This document shows, piece after piece, positions 19,462 to 29,300 of a stretch of DNA of 64,000 nucleotides. Made by a program: the position numbers and the translations under genes. The DNA is from [Borrelia] lusitaniae (GTDB lineage: Bacteria > Spirochaetota > Spirochaetia > Borreliales > Borreliaceae): assembly GCF_030440365.1 (NCBI RefSeq), contig NZ_CP124050.1, positions 186,001 through 250,000 on the forward strand. The letters are read 5' to 3'. Position 1 is the stretch's first letter. Each line of letters starts with the position of its first letter. Below the pieces are notes generated by a model, which saw only the letters and a program-made list of their open reading frames with translations, did not search any database and was not told the origin of the DNA.

Positions 19462-20433
19462 ATGAAATTTATAATAAATCTTTTATTATCTACTATAAAA
19501 ATTATAACCTTTACAATAATAGTTTGCTTGGCTATTTTGTCTATTTTTCAACCAATTTATATTTTGAAAGAAAATGAAATTTCAATAACCACTCGACTTG
19601 GAAAAATTCAAAGAACTGAAAGTTTGGCTGGGCTTAAATACAAAATCCCATTGATAGAAAATGTACAAATATTTCCCAAAATTATTCTTAGATGGGATGG
19701 AGAACCACAAAGAATCCCAACAGGGGGAGAAGAGAAGCAATTAATATGGATTGATACAACAGCTAGGTGGAAAATTGCAGACATAAATAAATTTTATACA
19801 ACAATAAAAACAATGAATAGAGCTTACATTAGAATTGATGCAGCAATTGAACCTGCTGTTAGAGGAGTTATCGCAAAATATCCTTTGCTTGAGATTATAA
19901 GAAGCTCAAACGATCCAATTCAACGCTTGTCTAATGGAATACTCACTCCACAAGAAGAAAAAATTAATGGGATTTATCAAATAACAAAAGGACGAAAAAT
20001 AATAGAAAAAGAAATAATTGAAATAGCAAACAACAATACTAAAGATATCGGAATTGAAATTGTAGACGTACTAATAAGAAAAGTTACTTATGATCCAAGC
20101 CTTATTGAATCTGTAAACAACAGAATGATTTCAGAAAGACAGCAAATAGCAGAAGAACAAAGAAGTATAGGATTAGCTGAAAAAACAGAAATTCTTGGAA
20201 GCATAGAAAAAGAAAAACTAAGCCTGTTAAGCGAAGCAAAAGCCACCGCTGCAAAAATAAAAGCTGAAGGGGACCGGGAAGCTGCAAGAATTTATTCCAA
20301 TACATATGGTAAAAATGTTGAATTTTACAAATTTTGGCAAGCATTAGAAAGCTATAAGGCAGTATTAAAAGATACAAGAAAAATTTTCTCAACAGATATG
20401 GACTTCTTTAAATATCTACACAAAAGAGATTGA
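19462..20433 (+). CDS. hflC: Membrane protease regulator HflC (SPFH/prohibitin family)
   Basis: 323 aa. One N-terminal membrane helix (residues about 8-30), an SPFH domain (ENEISITTRLGKIQR ... IEIVDVLIRKVTY) and an alanine/glutamate-rich coiled-coil tail (SEAKATAAKIKAEGDREAARIY), which is characteristic of HflC. It is the partner of HflK, immediately upstream with no gap. An AU-rich stem-loop follows the stop and probably ends the hflKC transcript. Confidence 0.94.
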   Translation: MKFIINLLLSTIKIITFTIIVCLAILSIFQPIYILKENEISITTRLGKIQRTESLAGLKYKIPLIENVQIFPKIILRWDGEPQRIPTGGEEKQLIWIDTTARWKIADINKFYTTIKTMNRAYIRIDAAIEPAVRGVIAKYPLLEIIRSSNDPIQRLSNGILTPQEEKINGIYQITKGRKIIEKEIIEIANNNTKDIGIEIVDVLIRKVTYDPSLIESVNNRMISERQQIAEEQRSIGLAEKTEILGSIEKEKLSLLSEAKATAAKIKAEGDREAARIYSNTYGKNVEFYKFWQALESYKAVLKDTRKIFSTDMDFFKYLHKRD

Positions 20434-20441
20434 AAATTTAT

Positions 20442-20477
20442 TGTATAGATTTTTTATTTAAATTTAAAAAATCTACA
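20442..20477 (+). terminator. AU-rich stem-loop after hflC
   Basis: A 10-bp perfect stem AGATTTTTTA/TAAAAAATCT with an 8-nt loop, extended by TGT/ACA across a 2-nt bulge, starts 9 nt after the hflC stop. It is followed by A-rich rather than T-rich sequence, so it may protect the mRNA 3' end rather than act as a classic intrinsic terminator. The remaining sequence up to the tRNAs holds a consensus TTGACA at 20606-20611, probably the -35 of the tRNA promoter, but I see no well-spaced -10 box. Confidence 0.4.
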
Positions 20478-20653
20478 AAAAAACATATTACTACACAACC
20501 TTAAAAAATTGATTAAATTTTCAAGAATTGCTTATTTTAAAACCCAAAATTAGCTATAAATCATTTTTTTTGGCATTACATTTAAAGGTTAAAATTTAAA
20601 AAGAGTTGACAAACATATATACTTATGAAAAAATAAGGTATTAGAATAAAAAG

Positions 20654-20726
20654 GCTGCTGTAGCTCAGTTGGTAGAGCATAGGACTGAAAATCCTTGTGT
20701 CAGGAGTTCGATTCTCCTCGGCAGCA
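20654..20726 (+). tRNA. tRNA-Phe (GAA), copy 1
   Basis: Acceptor stem GCTGCTG/CGGCAGC, D arm with GTTGGTAGAGC, anticodon GAA at 20687-20689, T arm AGGAGTTCGATTCTCCT, discriminator A. CCA is not encoded. It is the first of two tandem tRNA-Phe genes separated by 19 nt and identical except in the acceptor stem. Confidence 0.96.
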
Positions 20727-20745
20727 TGTTAATTAAATTACAATT

Positions 20746-20818
20746 GTCGCTGTAGCTCAGTTGGTAGAGCATAGGACTGAAAATCCTTGTGTCAGGAGTT
20801 CGATTCTCCTCGGCGACA
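20746..20818 (+). tRNA. tRNA-Phe (GAA), copy 2
   Basis: Acceptor stem GTCGCTG/CGGCGAC, anticodon GAA at 20779-20781, discriminator A. The body is identical to copy 1. Only pairs 2-71 (C-G becomes U-A) and 3-70 (U-A becomes C-G) differ, and both changes are compensated, so both genes should fold and probably function. Confidence 0.95.
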
Positions 20819-20846
20819 TTTATTTAAAGATTAAAAGGATCTCAGG

Positions 20847-22397
20847 GTGATACTTAAAGAAATAAAGCGAATACAAGACCTAAATGAACAAGACACAATT
20901 TCTGCAAGAATAGGAAATTTATCAAAACTTGGCACAAAAGTAAATGAAAAAATTATTAAAATACTTGCTAAAGGCAATACACCCTACATTCCCGTACTTA
21001 AAAAGGAAGAAAATGTATCATATGAGGATCTAATAAAAACAATAAATGAAGAAATTTTAAATGATGATCTTAACTATTTAAGAGAAAAGCTAATAGATAA
21101 TCTAAAAGACGTATATAAACCCTTTAAAGAAGACGATCCAATATTTTTTACCAAAGGGAAAAAACCGCTCATGAAAATAAATACATTAATGGAGGTTGAG
21201 CCCAATCAAATTTATTGGAAAGAAATATTGGAAGGAAGCCTTAAAATACTTCCAAGACACAAAATAACATCTTTGCAAAAAATTTTATTAGAAATATATC
21301 GTTATTTTGATGTTCAAAAGCTTAGAACAAAAGAAAACCTTAAAGATAAAAAAACTTTAAAAAAATTGTATTTATATTCTGCTAGAAGAGATTATGAATT
21401 TTTTAAAGGAAAAATCAAAACAGAAGGCGATTCAATATTACTACATGCAGTCGACACAACAATTTATTTTCTAATTACAATTGCAAATTTGAACAAAATA
21501 AGAGCTTTGAAAAATGCTCCTCGTTCAACTATTAAATTTTTTCTTGATAAAACTGAATATACCGAATTTACAGAATTTTTTTATGCAGAAGACATGATAC
21601 TACAAGCTGCACTTGGATCACTACTACACTCAATAGGATTGATGCATATAACAATATTAGAAAATATTGGAAATAAAATAAGCCTTAAAGACAAAAATTT
21701 AAAAGAACAGCACAAATTGAAAATAGAACACTTGGAAAAAAATATTAATATTGCTAAGAATTTGTTTAGAATAAGGGAAGATATTTCAGCTATTACAAAA
21801 ATGATAATAAATGGGCAAAAAGAGTACCTTGATGCTACTGGATATCCACAACTAAAAATCAACAAATTTATTCATGAACTTATTAGAATTTTTTGCATAA
21901 TAGATACTTACGATGAATTGGTAAATCCAATAATAATAAAAGAAAGCGCTAACCCTTTAGAGGCTATTAAATTTTTAATAGAAAATAGTGGAAAATACTA
22001 TTGGAGCAGAAAAGAGCCAGACGAACAAACAAAAAACAAAAAATTTGACATTAAGATGCTAGAAAATTTTTTAACAATACTTGCGCCTTTTGATTATGGA
22101 CAAATAGTAAATGTAAATAAAAAAGACAATAATGAAAATCTTTTTCAAGCTGCTGTTATTGAATACAAAATGAGCATTATGCCAAATTTATCTATAATAA
22201 ACAAAAAAAACCAGACTTACAAAATAGAAGAAATAATAATGGATCTTGAAAACAAGGAAATTTTAATAAAAGATACAAATGGAAGTTACAAAAAAAATCC
22301 ATTAAAAAATGTGGACGATTTTGTAATAAAAAACAACATTCCAGAATTAAATAAAAATGAAATTCAGCTCATTCTCTTTAGCCATGAAAAAAAATGA
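20847..22397 (+). CDS. Degenerate HD-GYP-like protein
   Basis: 516 aa, starting at GTG with AAAGGAT upstream. Residues about 195-360 follow the HD-GYP phosphodiesterase layout: a first His (H200, LLHAVD), LLHSIGLMH at 259-267 where LLHDIGKIH is expected, H295, QKEYLDATGYP at 324-334 where HHERWDGTGYP is expected, and DTYDEL from 353. The HD aspartate (S262), the GK lysine (L265) and the paired histidines (Q324, K325) are replaced, so cyclic-di-GMP hydrolysis is unlikely and a binding or scaffold role is more plausible. The N-terminal 190 and C-terminal 130 residues are unrecognised. The call is by motif and should be tested by structure. Confidence 0.7.
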   Translation: MILKEIKRIQDLNEQDTISARIGNLSKLGTKVNEKIIKILAKGNTPYIPVLKKEENVSYEDLIKTINEEILNDDLNYLREKLIDNLKDVYKPFKEDDPIFFTKGKKPLMKINTLMEVEPNQIYWKEILEGSLKILPRHKITSLQKILLEIYRYFDVQKLRTKENLKDKKTLKKLYLYSARRDYEFFKGKIKTEGDSILLHAVDTTIYFLITIANLNKIRALKNAPRSTIKFFLDKTEYTEFTEFFYAEDMILQAALGSLLHSIGLMHITILENIGNKISLKDKNLKEQHKLKIEHLEKNINIAKNLFRIREDISAITKMIINGQKEYLDATGYPQLKINKFIHELIRIFCIIDTYDELVNPIIIKESANPLEAIKFLIENSGKYYWSRKEPDEQTKNKKFDIKMLENFLTILAPFDYGQIVNVNKKDNNENLFQAAVIEYKMSIMPNLSIINKKNQTYKIEEIIMDLENKEILIKDTNGSYKKNPLKNVDDFVIKNNIPELNKNEIQLILFSHEKK

Positions 22398-22401
22398 AAT
22401 C

Positions 22402-22938
22402 CTACAATATTCTCAAAAAAATAAGTTTGGATCCACCATACCTTTTCAAATTATAAACTGAAAATTTTGATGTATTTATCTTCAAATCTTCACCAAAAGG
22501 ACAATGCATAATAATATTAACTTTATCATTTAAAATCTTGCCTTTTAAAATAATCTCAAGTAGATTAATCTTATTTTTATAATTAAAAGGAGGATCAAGA
22601 TAAATAAAATCATAAAAAAGATCTTTTTTGCCCAAAAAATCTTCTGCTTTTTGAAAAAAAAATTTATAAAATTCTTCAACAAAGCTAAAATTTTTCACCA
22701 ATGTAATTTTCATTTTTTTATTATATTCAACAAGATGGGCAAGACTAGCTCCCCTGCTAAGAGCTTCAACAGACATTATGCCAGTACCCGCAAAAACATC
22801 TAAAAATTTTGAGTTAATAATATCCTTGAAAATAATAGAAAAAAAGGCTTCTCTGACAAGAGACATCACAGGACGAACAGCACCGGTCTTGGGAAACAAA
22901 ATTTTTCTACCCTTATATTTGCCCGAACTTACATACAT
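22402..22938 (-). CDS. rsmD: 16S rRNA (guanine-966-N2)-methyltransferase RsmD-like
   Basis: 178 aa from the preferred start MYVSSGKYKGRKI, which matches the usual RsmD N-terminus. An ATG 33 nt upstream (22971) is also in frame but adds a hydrophobic tail not seen in the family. The SAM-binding motif is FLDVFAGTGIMSVEALSRGA and the catalytic motif DFIYLDPPF (DPPF). It should methylate G966 of 16S rRNA in the 30S head. It is convergent with the HD-GYP-like gene and divergent from gtaB, with no clear Shine-Dalgarno site. Confidence 0.88.
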   Translation of the reverse strand: MYVSSGKYKGRKILFPKTGAVRPVMSLVREAFFSIIFKDIINSKFLDVFAGTGIMSVEALSRGASLAHLVEYNKKMKITLVKNFSFVEEFYKFFFQKAEDFLGKKDLFYDFIYLDPPFNYKNKINLLEIILKGKILNDKVNIIMHCPFGEDLKINTSKFSVYNLKRYGGSKLIFLRIL

Positions 22939-22993
22939 AAATAAAAATTTTAAAACAATTTTAAAAAACATTGAATATATAAAATTAAATTTT

Positions 22994-23002
22994 TGCTATA
23001 AT
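22994..23002 (+). promoter_or_regulatory. Extended -10 promoter of gtaB
   Basis: TTGCTATAAT: a perfect TATAAT (22997-23002) preceded by a TG-type extension, which often compensates for a weak -35. TTGAAT lies at 22971-22976, with a rather long 20-nt spacer. The transcript would start near 23009, just before the AGAGAG ribosome-binding site of gtaB. Confidence 0.5.
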
Positions 23003-23023
23003 CTTATTTCAAGAGAGAAAAGT

Positions 23024-23860
23024 ATGAAAGGAATTATTCTGGCAGCTGGATATGGAACAAGATTTTTACCAGTAACAAAAACAATTCCAAAAGAAATGTT
23101 ACCGATTTTAAACAAACCAGCCATAGATTATATCATTCAAGAATTTACAGATTCAGGAATAAAAGACATTTTATTAATAAGCTCAAGACGAAAAAAAGTT
23201 CTTGAGGATTATTTTGACAGAGAAATTGAACTTGAAAATATTTTTTTAAAAGAAAATAAACAAAATGAATTAGAAAATATTAAAAACAAAAAAATTAACA
23301 TAAGCTTCATAAGGCAAAAAGAAATGCTGGGCACAGGAAACGCACTACTTTATGCAAAACCCTGGATAAATAGAGAACCTGTAATTGTGGCTTACCCTGA
23401 CGATCTTCACATTGGAAATCCACCATTAAGCTTACAATTGATCAAACTTCATGAAAAAACTGGAAAAAACATAATATCTATCATTGAAAATCCAGAAAAT
23501 ATAAACAGATACGGGGTAATAAATCTCTATAAAGACGAAATCCATGTAAAAGACATTGTTGAAAAACCAAAAATTGGAAGTGAGCCTAGCAATAAAGCAT
23601 CTATTGGAAGATTTTTGTACAACTATGAGTTTTTTGAACATTTAGAAGAAGGCTTTAAACTGCATCAAAAAGGTGAATACTATCATATTTATGCTTTAAA
23701 AAAGCTGATGGATCAAAAAAAAGTATTATATCAAAACATCAAGGGAAAAAGAATCGACATAGGAACCCCTGAAGGCTATTTAGAAGCAATAATAAATTTT
23801 GCCAAAAAAGATAAAAAATTAATGGAAGTTATAAAAAAAGGAATAAATGAAAACGATTAA
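23024..23860 (+). CDS. gtaB: UTP--glucose-1-phosphate uridylyltransferase
   Basis: GalU/GtaB, 278 aa, which makes UDP-glucose for glycolipid and envelope glycan synthesis. It starts MKGIILAAGYGTRFLPVTK, the nucleotidyltransferase loop, followed by IPKEMLPILNKPAIDYIIQE, AYPDDLHI and the C-terminal RIDIGTPEGYLEA. The frame stays open upstream, but the ATG at 23024 with AGAGAG before it fits the family. It overlaps the next gene by 14 nt. Confidence 0.96.
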   Translation: MKGIILAAGYGTRFLPVTKTIPKEMLPILNKPAIDYIIQEFTDSGIKDILLISSRRKKVLEDYFDREIELENIFLKENKQNELENIKNKKINISFIRQKEMLGTGNALLYAKPWINREPVIVAYPDDLHIGNPPLSLQLIKLHEKTGKNIISIIENPENINRYGVINLYKDEIHVKDIVEKPKIGSEPSNKASIGRFLYNYEFFEHLEEGFKLHQKGEYYHIYALKKLMDQKKVLYQNIKGKRIDIGTPEGYLEAIINFAKKDKKLMEVIKKGINEND

Positions 23861-25577
23861 AAAGGATCCAGAATTTTATGATTCCCTTACTATATTAAAA
23901 AAGTATATAATCAAATACATAGAAGAAAAAGTTTTAAAATACAGTATTTCTTCCCAACTTTACAAATTGAAAAAACCTGAAATAAGTGAACTTATAAAAA
24001 TTAGCAATGATTATGAAAAGGAAGAAAATGTATTAGATACTTCACTTGAAGAATACTATTACAAAAAAACTCAAAATGAAATAATTAAGAAATGGATACT
24101 AGAAATAGTAAAAAGCAAAAACTTCGCTCAAATAAGCAAAGAAACCAACTTCAACACTAAAAAATTAGGAACAACATATAAACTAAAATCTAACAACTTT
24201 TTAAAACTAATTGAAATACAAAATAACCCTTATTATTCTCAAGAAAAAAAAGACATTTACAAACAAATTATATTAAATTTTTCTAGCAATATTAACATTG
24301 ATAGCTTAGAGCAAACAATAGACATTTTAGTAGCTGTAAGAAACAAAAACAGAACCAAAATATTGAATATATTAAATAAAAATTTAGAAAATCAATCAGA
24401 AAATCAAAAAGTTTTTAAATCAAGCTTAATTAATAAAGAAAGCAGGCTAATAAAACTAAAAAAAATACTAATACTTACATATTGGCCGGTTGGATGTTTA
24501 AACAAAAACATTTTTATCAAAATTTTAATAAAACATTACAAATACTTAGAAGAAGAAATTCTAGCGCTAAAATACAATGAAATTTTAAACTACTTACGTG
24601 CAATAAAAACTTTAAGTCTTAATGAAATTTTTTACAAAGGTTCAAGCAAAAATATTAACTTTAATTATTTTTTCAGTGATTTTACAAAATACACTCCAAA
24701 GGATTTTCAAAGCACATTAAAGTGTTATTTATATATAATTGAAAAAACAATAACAAAAAAATATTTAACTTGGTTTTTCAAAGACAAAATATCAAATAAT
24801 TGGGAATCTTTCATAGATGCTCTTGAATACATTGAAAAACACAAGTTAATCAACATAAAAGAAAAAATCAAAGAAATTATAACTGCAAAATTTCAAACAG
24901 AAGATTTTTTTACATCTTTTGACAAAACAAATTTCAATCCTTACGAAAGCTCAATTATTTTTAAAGAAAAAAACATTAAAAGTGCATTCATAAAAGGTGT
25001 TATGAACTATGTCGAAAAAAATTCTAAAAATATAGAAACTTATGGATGGATTGCATTCTATATTTATGCTGATAATAAAGATAAAAAAATTTTTTCTCAA
25101 CACATGAAAGAATTTTTTAAAAATAAAACCTTTGAAATACAAAATCAAATATTTGTATATTTTCTATCTTTTTATCCCAATATTAAAAATAAGCATTTCA
25201 AATTTATATCAGATATACTACTTTATCTAGACGAAAATAAAATCACAATACCTAAAAAAATAATAAAAATGCAAAAAATGAATCCCAACCAGCTAGATTA
25301 CCAAAAATCGTATATTTTAATAAAATCACTAAAAACAAGAGAAAGAATTTTAAAAATTATTATCAAAAATATAAGATTTAATCTTATTGAAAAAATGGTA
25401 GATGAAAATGATAAAAAATTATTACCTGCAATATGCTATTTAATATATTGCGAGAATCTGGTAGAATTAAAAAGCAATAAAAAGATAAAATCTAATGAAA
25501 AAAATAGTTTATTAGAATTTATTTCTTTTTTCAAAACAAAATTGAAGCAAAAGATAAATTTTAAAAAAAGCTTATGA
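23847..25577 (+). CDS. Large hypothetical protein, unknown function
   Basis: 576 aa, not recognised. There is no signal peptide or membrane segment. The sequence is Lys/Asn/Ile-rich and mostly helical in character, with long amphipathic stretches but no motif I can name. It overlaps gtaB by 14 nt, so it is probably co-transcribed with it. A cytoplasmic helical-repeat protein is one possibility, but this is inference. Confidence 0.75.
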   Translation: MKTIKKDPEFYDSLTILKKYIIKYIEEKVLKYSISSQLYKLKKPEISELIKISNDYEKEENVLDTSLEEYYYKKTQNEIIKKWILEIVKSKNFAQISKETNFNTKKLGTTYKLKSNNFLKLIEIQNNPYYSQEKKDIYKQIILNFSSNINIDSLEQTIDILVAVRNKNRTKILNILNKNLENQSENQKVFKSSLINKESRLIKLKKILILTYWPVGCLNKNIFIKILIKHYKYLEEEILALKYNEILNYLRAIKTLSLNEIFYKGSSKNINFNYFFSDFTKYTPKDFQSTLKCYLYIIEKTITKKYLTWFFKDKISNNWESFIDALEYIEKHKLINIKEKIKEIITAKFQTEDFFTSFDKTNFNPYESSIIFKEKNIKSAFIKGVMNYVEKNSKNIETYGWIAFYIYADNKDKKIFSQHMKEFFKNKTFEIQNQIFVYFLSFYPNIKNKHFKFISDILLYLDENKITIPKKIIKMQKMNPNQLDYQKSYILIKSLKTRERILKIIIKNIRFNLIEKMVDENDKKLLPAICYLIYCENLVELKSNKKIKSNEKNSLLEFISFFKTKLKQKINFKKSL

Positions 25578-25620
25578 AAGCTAAAAACATTTAGCCCAAA
25601 TTAAGTATAATGGAAAAAAA

Positions 25621-26388
25621 ATGAGAATTTATTTATTTTTAAATAAAAATTTTGTAATTTTTATTTTATTTTTTATTTTAATATTTAATTCAAAATTGGC
25701 ATATTCTCAAAGGCTAATTAAAATCGGCAAAGAAGAAATGAAAAACAAAAATTACGTTCAAGCAATAGAAACACTAAGCGATGCTATTAAAAAATATCCA
25801 AAAGTACAGCTCGGCTACTACTTTTTATCAATAGCATACAGAGAAAACAACCAACTAACAGAAGCAGAAGGGGCCTTGTTAGATGGAATTGCAGTAGGAG
25901 GTGAGATCGATTACATACTATATTATGAATTAGGCAACATAATGTTTAACAGAGGAGAAGGTTACTATCCTCTAGCAATAAAATATTATTCTCATTCTAT
26001 TAAAAGCAGGCCCAATTATGACAGCGCGCTGCTAAACAGAGCTAATGCCTATGTTCAACAAGGCAAAATAACATCTAAGGAAAAAGAATACCAAAAGGCC
26101 TGGGACTCATATACTATGGCCATCCACGACTACTCACAATTTATTACCCTTAGATCAAAAACAGAAAAAAAAGACAGCATTTTGCTTATAATAAGCTATT
26201 TAAGAAATGAAAAAATTATTCTTGAAAAACTTGACAAAAGTTTAAAGGGACGAACCGAACACATTGTATATGCAAAAGAAGATAAAAATCAAATACTTAA
26301 AGATAGTTTTAAAGACGACCTAGAAACAAATTATTTAATTGAGCTAGAAAAACTTAATTGGCAAGAGGAGTTATATATAGATGAATAA
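25621..26388 (+). CDS. Exported TPR protein upstream of lmp1
   Basis: 255 aa. An N-terminal signal or anchor (FVIFILFFILIFNSKLAYS) is followed by TPR-like repeats (ENNQLTEAEGALLDG, YYPLAIKYYSHSIKSRPNYDSALLNRANAYVQQGK). TATAAT lies at 25606-25611, only 9 nt before the ATG, without a good -35, so an internal promoter with a very short leader is possible. It overlaps lmp1 by 8 nt, which suggests the two TPR proteins are made together and may work together at the envelope. Confidence 0.85.
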   Translation: MRIYLFLNKNFVIFILFFILIFNSKLAYSQRLIKIGKEEMKNKNYVQAIETLSDAIKKYPKVQLGYYFLSIAYRENNQLTEAEGALLDGIAVGGEIDYILYYELGNIMFNRGEGYYPLAIKYYSHSIKSRPNYDSALLNRANAYVQQGKITSKEKEYQKAWDSYTMAIHDYSQFITLRSKTEKKDSILLIISYLRNEKIILEKLDKSLKGRTEHIVYAKEDKNQILKDSFKDDLETNYLIELEKLNWQEELYIDE

Positions 26389-29300
26389 AAAACGTACAAA
26401 TTTTTCGGTATTATTGCTTTTAATTTTCTTACTTATTTTATCATTTGGAGGCTTTGGTTACTATATATATCAAAGCAAATTAAATGACAAAAATCAAGAA
26501 ATAATGTTAAACGAAGTTAAAAATAGTATAATAGATCGAAACTATAAAAAAGCATATTCTGTTGCAAAGCTTCTCCAAGACAAATACCCGCAAAATGAAG
26601 ACATTGTAATGCTTGCAAATACACTAGCAGAAATTGCAAACAGCAGCCCTTTTGAATCAAATGAATTACAAAGAGATTCTGCTAATCAAATCTTAGACAA
26701 GATCAAAGGTCAAGACAATGAAAAAACAAATGTAAACGAAAATTTTGATATCGCATTTAATAATAGATACATTAAAGACAATACAATAACAGAAAACTAT
26801 TCTGACAGAAAAGATGACGTTGGCATTGAAGATGAAGACATATCTGAATTCAAGAAAAGCAAAATACCAGAAAAAATAAAGCCAAATACAAAACCAAAAG
26901 AAGAAGATCAAACAATACAATCTACAAATCCCAAATTAAACGTTAATGAACAAAAAAATTTATTTAATTTAGAAAAACTAAAAAAAAAATTAAGTGAAAA
27001 CTCAAATAGTGAAAATATTTTAAATAACCCCCAAGAAATAGAAAACGATAGGCAAAACATAAATTTTTCCAAAGAAAAAAATTCAGAGCCTATTTTAAAA
27101 ACCCCAAATAACAATAAATATTCAAACGATAATAATGCTAAATCTTTAAAAGAGATTGCTTCAAATTCTAAAAAAGAAAGTCATCTTACCCCATCCAGTC
27201 AAACAATAATAGGAAAAATTCATAGGCCATATAGTTACTTAATAAAAAAGGAGCTTTATGAAATATTAGACGATATTAATACCGGTAGAATAACACTTGG
27301 AAAAAACAGATTGAAAGAATTAATTAAAAAAGGTTTAAGCGATAAATTTCAAAAAGTAAATGAGCTTATTGAAAGCTTAAAAACTAAAGAAGCTTCCAAT
27401 TTACTATTAACCTTAATAAAAAAAGATATTGAACCAAATTTAATTAATATTAATATACCAAAAGATCCTTACAAAAAAGACATTTTTCAATCAAATAAAG
27501 AAGACAATAACATAAAACGCTTGGAAGACCTTAAATCTAAAGTTTATTCAATAAAACCTAGTGATCTTAAAAACCCAAAAGACCGTCAACAAGCCATTAA
27601 AGATCTAAACGAATTCTTGAAAATCAATCCCAATGACACTCACGCCTCTAACACTTTAGCTCAAGCTAATAATATACAACACTTGGAAGACCTTAAATCT
27701 AAAGTTTATTCAATAAAACCTAGTGATCTTGAAAACCCAAAGGACCGTCAACAAGCCATTAAAGATCTAAACGAATTCTTGAAAATCAATCCCAATGACA
27801 CTCACGCCTCTAACACTTTAGCTCAAGCTAATAATATACAACACTTGGAAGACCTTAAATCTAAAGTTTATTCAATAAAACCTAGTGATCTTGAAAACCC
27901 AAAGGACCGTCAACAAGCCATTAAAGATCTAAACGAATTCTTGAAAATCAATCCCAATGACACTCACGCCTCTAACACTTTAGCTCAAGCTAATAACATA
28001 AAGCACTTGGAAGACCTTAAATCTAAAGTTTATTCAATAAAACCTAGTGATCTTGAAAACCCAAAGGACCGTCAACAAGCCATTAAAGATCTAAACGAAT
28101 TCTTGAAAATCAATCCCAATGACACTCACGCCTCTAACACTTTAGCTCAAGCTAATAACATAAAGCACTTGGAAGACCTTAAATCTAAAGTTTATTCAAT
28201 AAAACCTAGTGACCTTGAAAACCCAAAAGACCGTCAACAAGCCATTAAAGATCTAAACGAATTCTTGAAAATCAATCCCAATGACACTCACGCCTCTAAC
28301 ACTTTAGCTCAAGCTAATAACATACAACACTTGGAAGACCTTAAATCTAAAGTTTATTCAATAAAACCTAGTGATCTTGAAAACCCAAAGGGCCGTCAAC
28401 AAGCCATTAAAGATCTAAACGAATTCTTGAAAATCAATCCCAATGACACTTATGCCTCTAAAACTTTAGCTCAAGCTTATGAAAACAATGGAGATTTACT
28501 AAAAACAGAAAATCTATATGAAAAAATCACCAAGCTCACAAATACCCAAGAAGATTACTATAAACTTGGAATCATTAGATTCAAGCTTAAAAAGTATGAG
28601 CGCTCAATAGAATCATTTGATCAAACAATAAGGCTCAACCCAAAACATAAAAAAGCACATAATAACAAAGGAATAGCTTTAATGATGCTAAATAAAAACA
28701 AAGGGGCAATAGAATCTTTTGAAAAAGCAATACAAATTGATAAAAATTATGGAATTGCCTACTACCAAAAAGGAATAGCAGAAGAAAAAAATGGCAATAT
28801 GAAACAAGCATTTGAAAGTTTTAAAAATGCCTACAATATCGACAAAAAACTCAATTACGCATTAAAAGCTGGAATAATATCAAACAACTTAGGCAACTTC
28901 AAACAAAGTGAAGAGTATTTAAGTTTTTTTAATAAAAATGCAACAAAACCTAACGAAATTGCTATTTATAACCTATCAATAGCAAAATTTGAGAACAATA
29001 AACTTAAAGAAGCTCTTGAAACAATAAACAAGGCCTGCGATTTAAATCCAGAAAAAAGTGAATATTTATATTTAAAAGCATCTATAAATCTTAAAAACGG
29101 AAATTACCAAAATGCTATATCACTTTACAACTTAGTAATTAAAAAAAACACCGAAAATACTTCAGCCCACATAAATCTAGCAAAAGCATACGAAAAATCA
29201 GGAAATAAAGATCAAGCAATTTCAACCCTTGAAAAGATAATAAACAAAAACAATAAATTAGCCTTAAACAATCTTGGAATACTTTACAAAAAACAAAAAA

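Noticed and set aside
20654..20818. Tandem tRNA-Phe as a simple assembly duplication
   Set aside because: The copies differ at four compensated bases and have distinct flanks, so they are separate genes.
22939..22971. Longer RsmD start at 22971
   Set aside because: It adds a hydrophobic stretch absent from the family and has no better ribosome-binding site. MYVSSGKYKG matches the usual N-terminus.
27518..28489. CRISPR-like or non-coding tandem array
   Set aside because: Units are in-frame coding repeats of lmp1 with no unique spacers.
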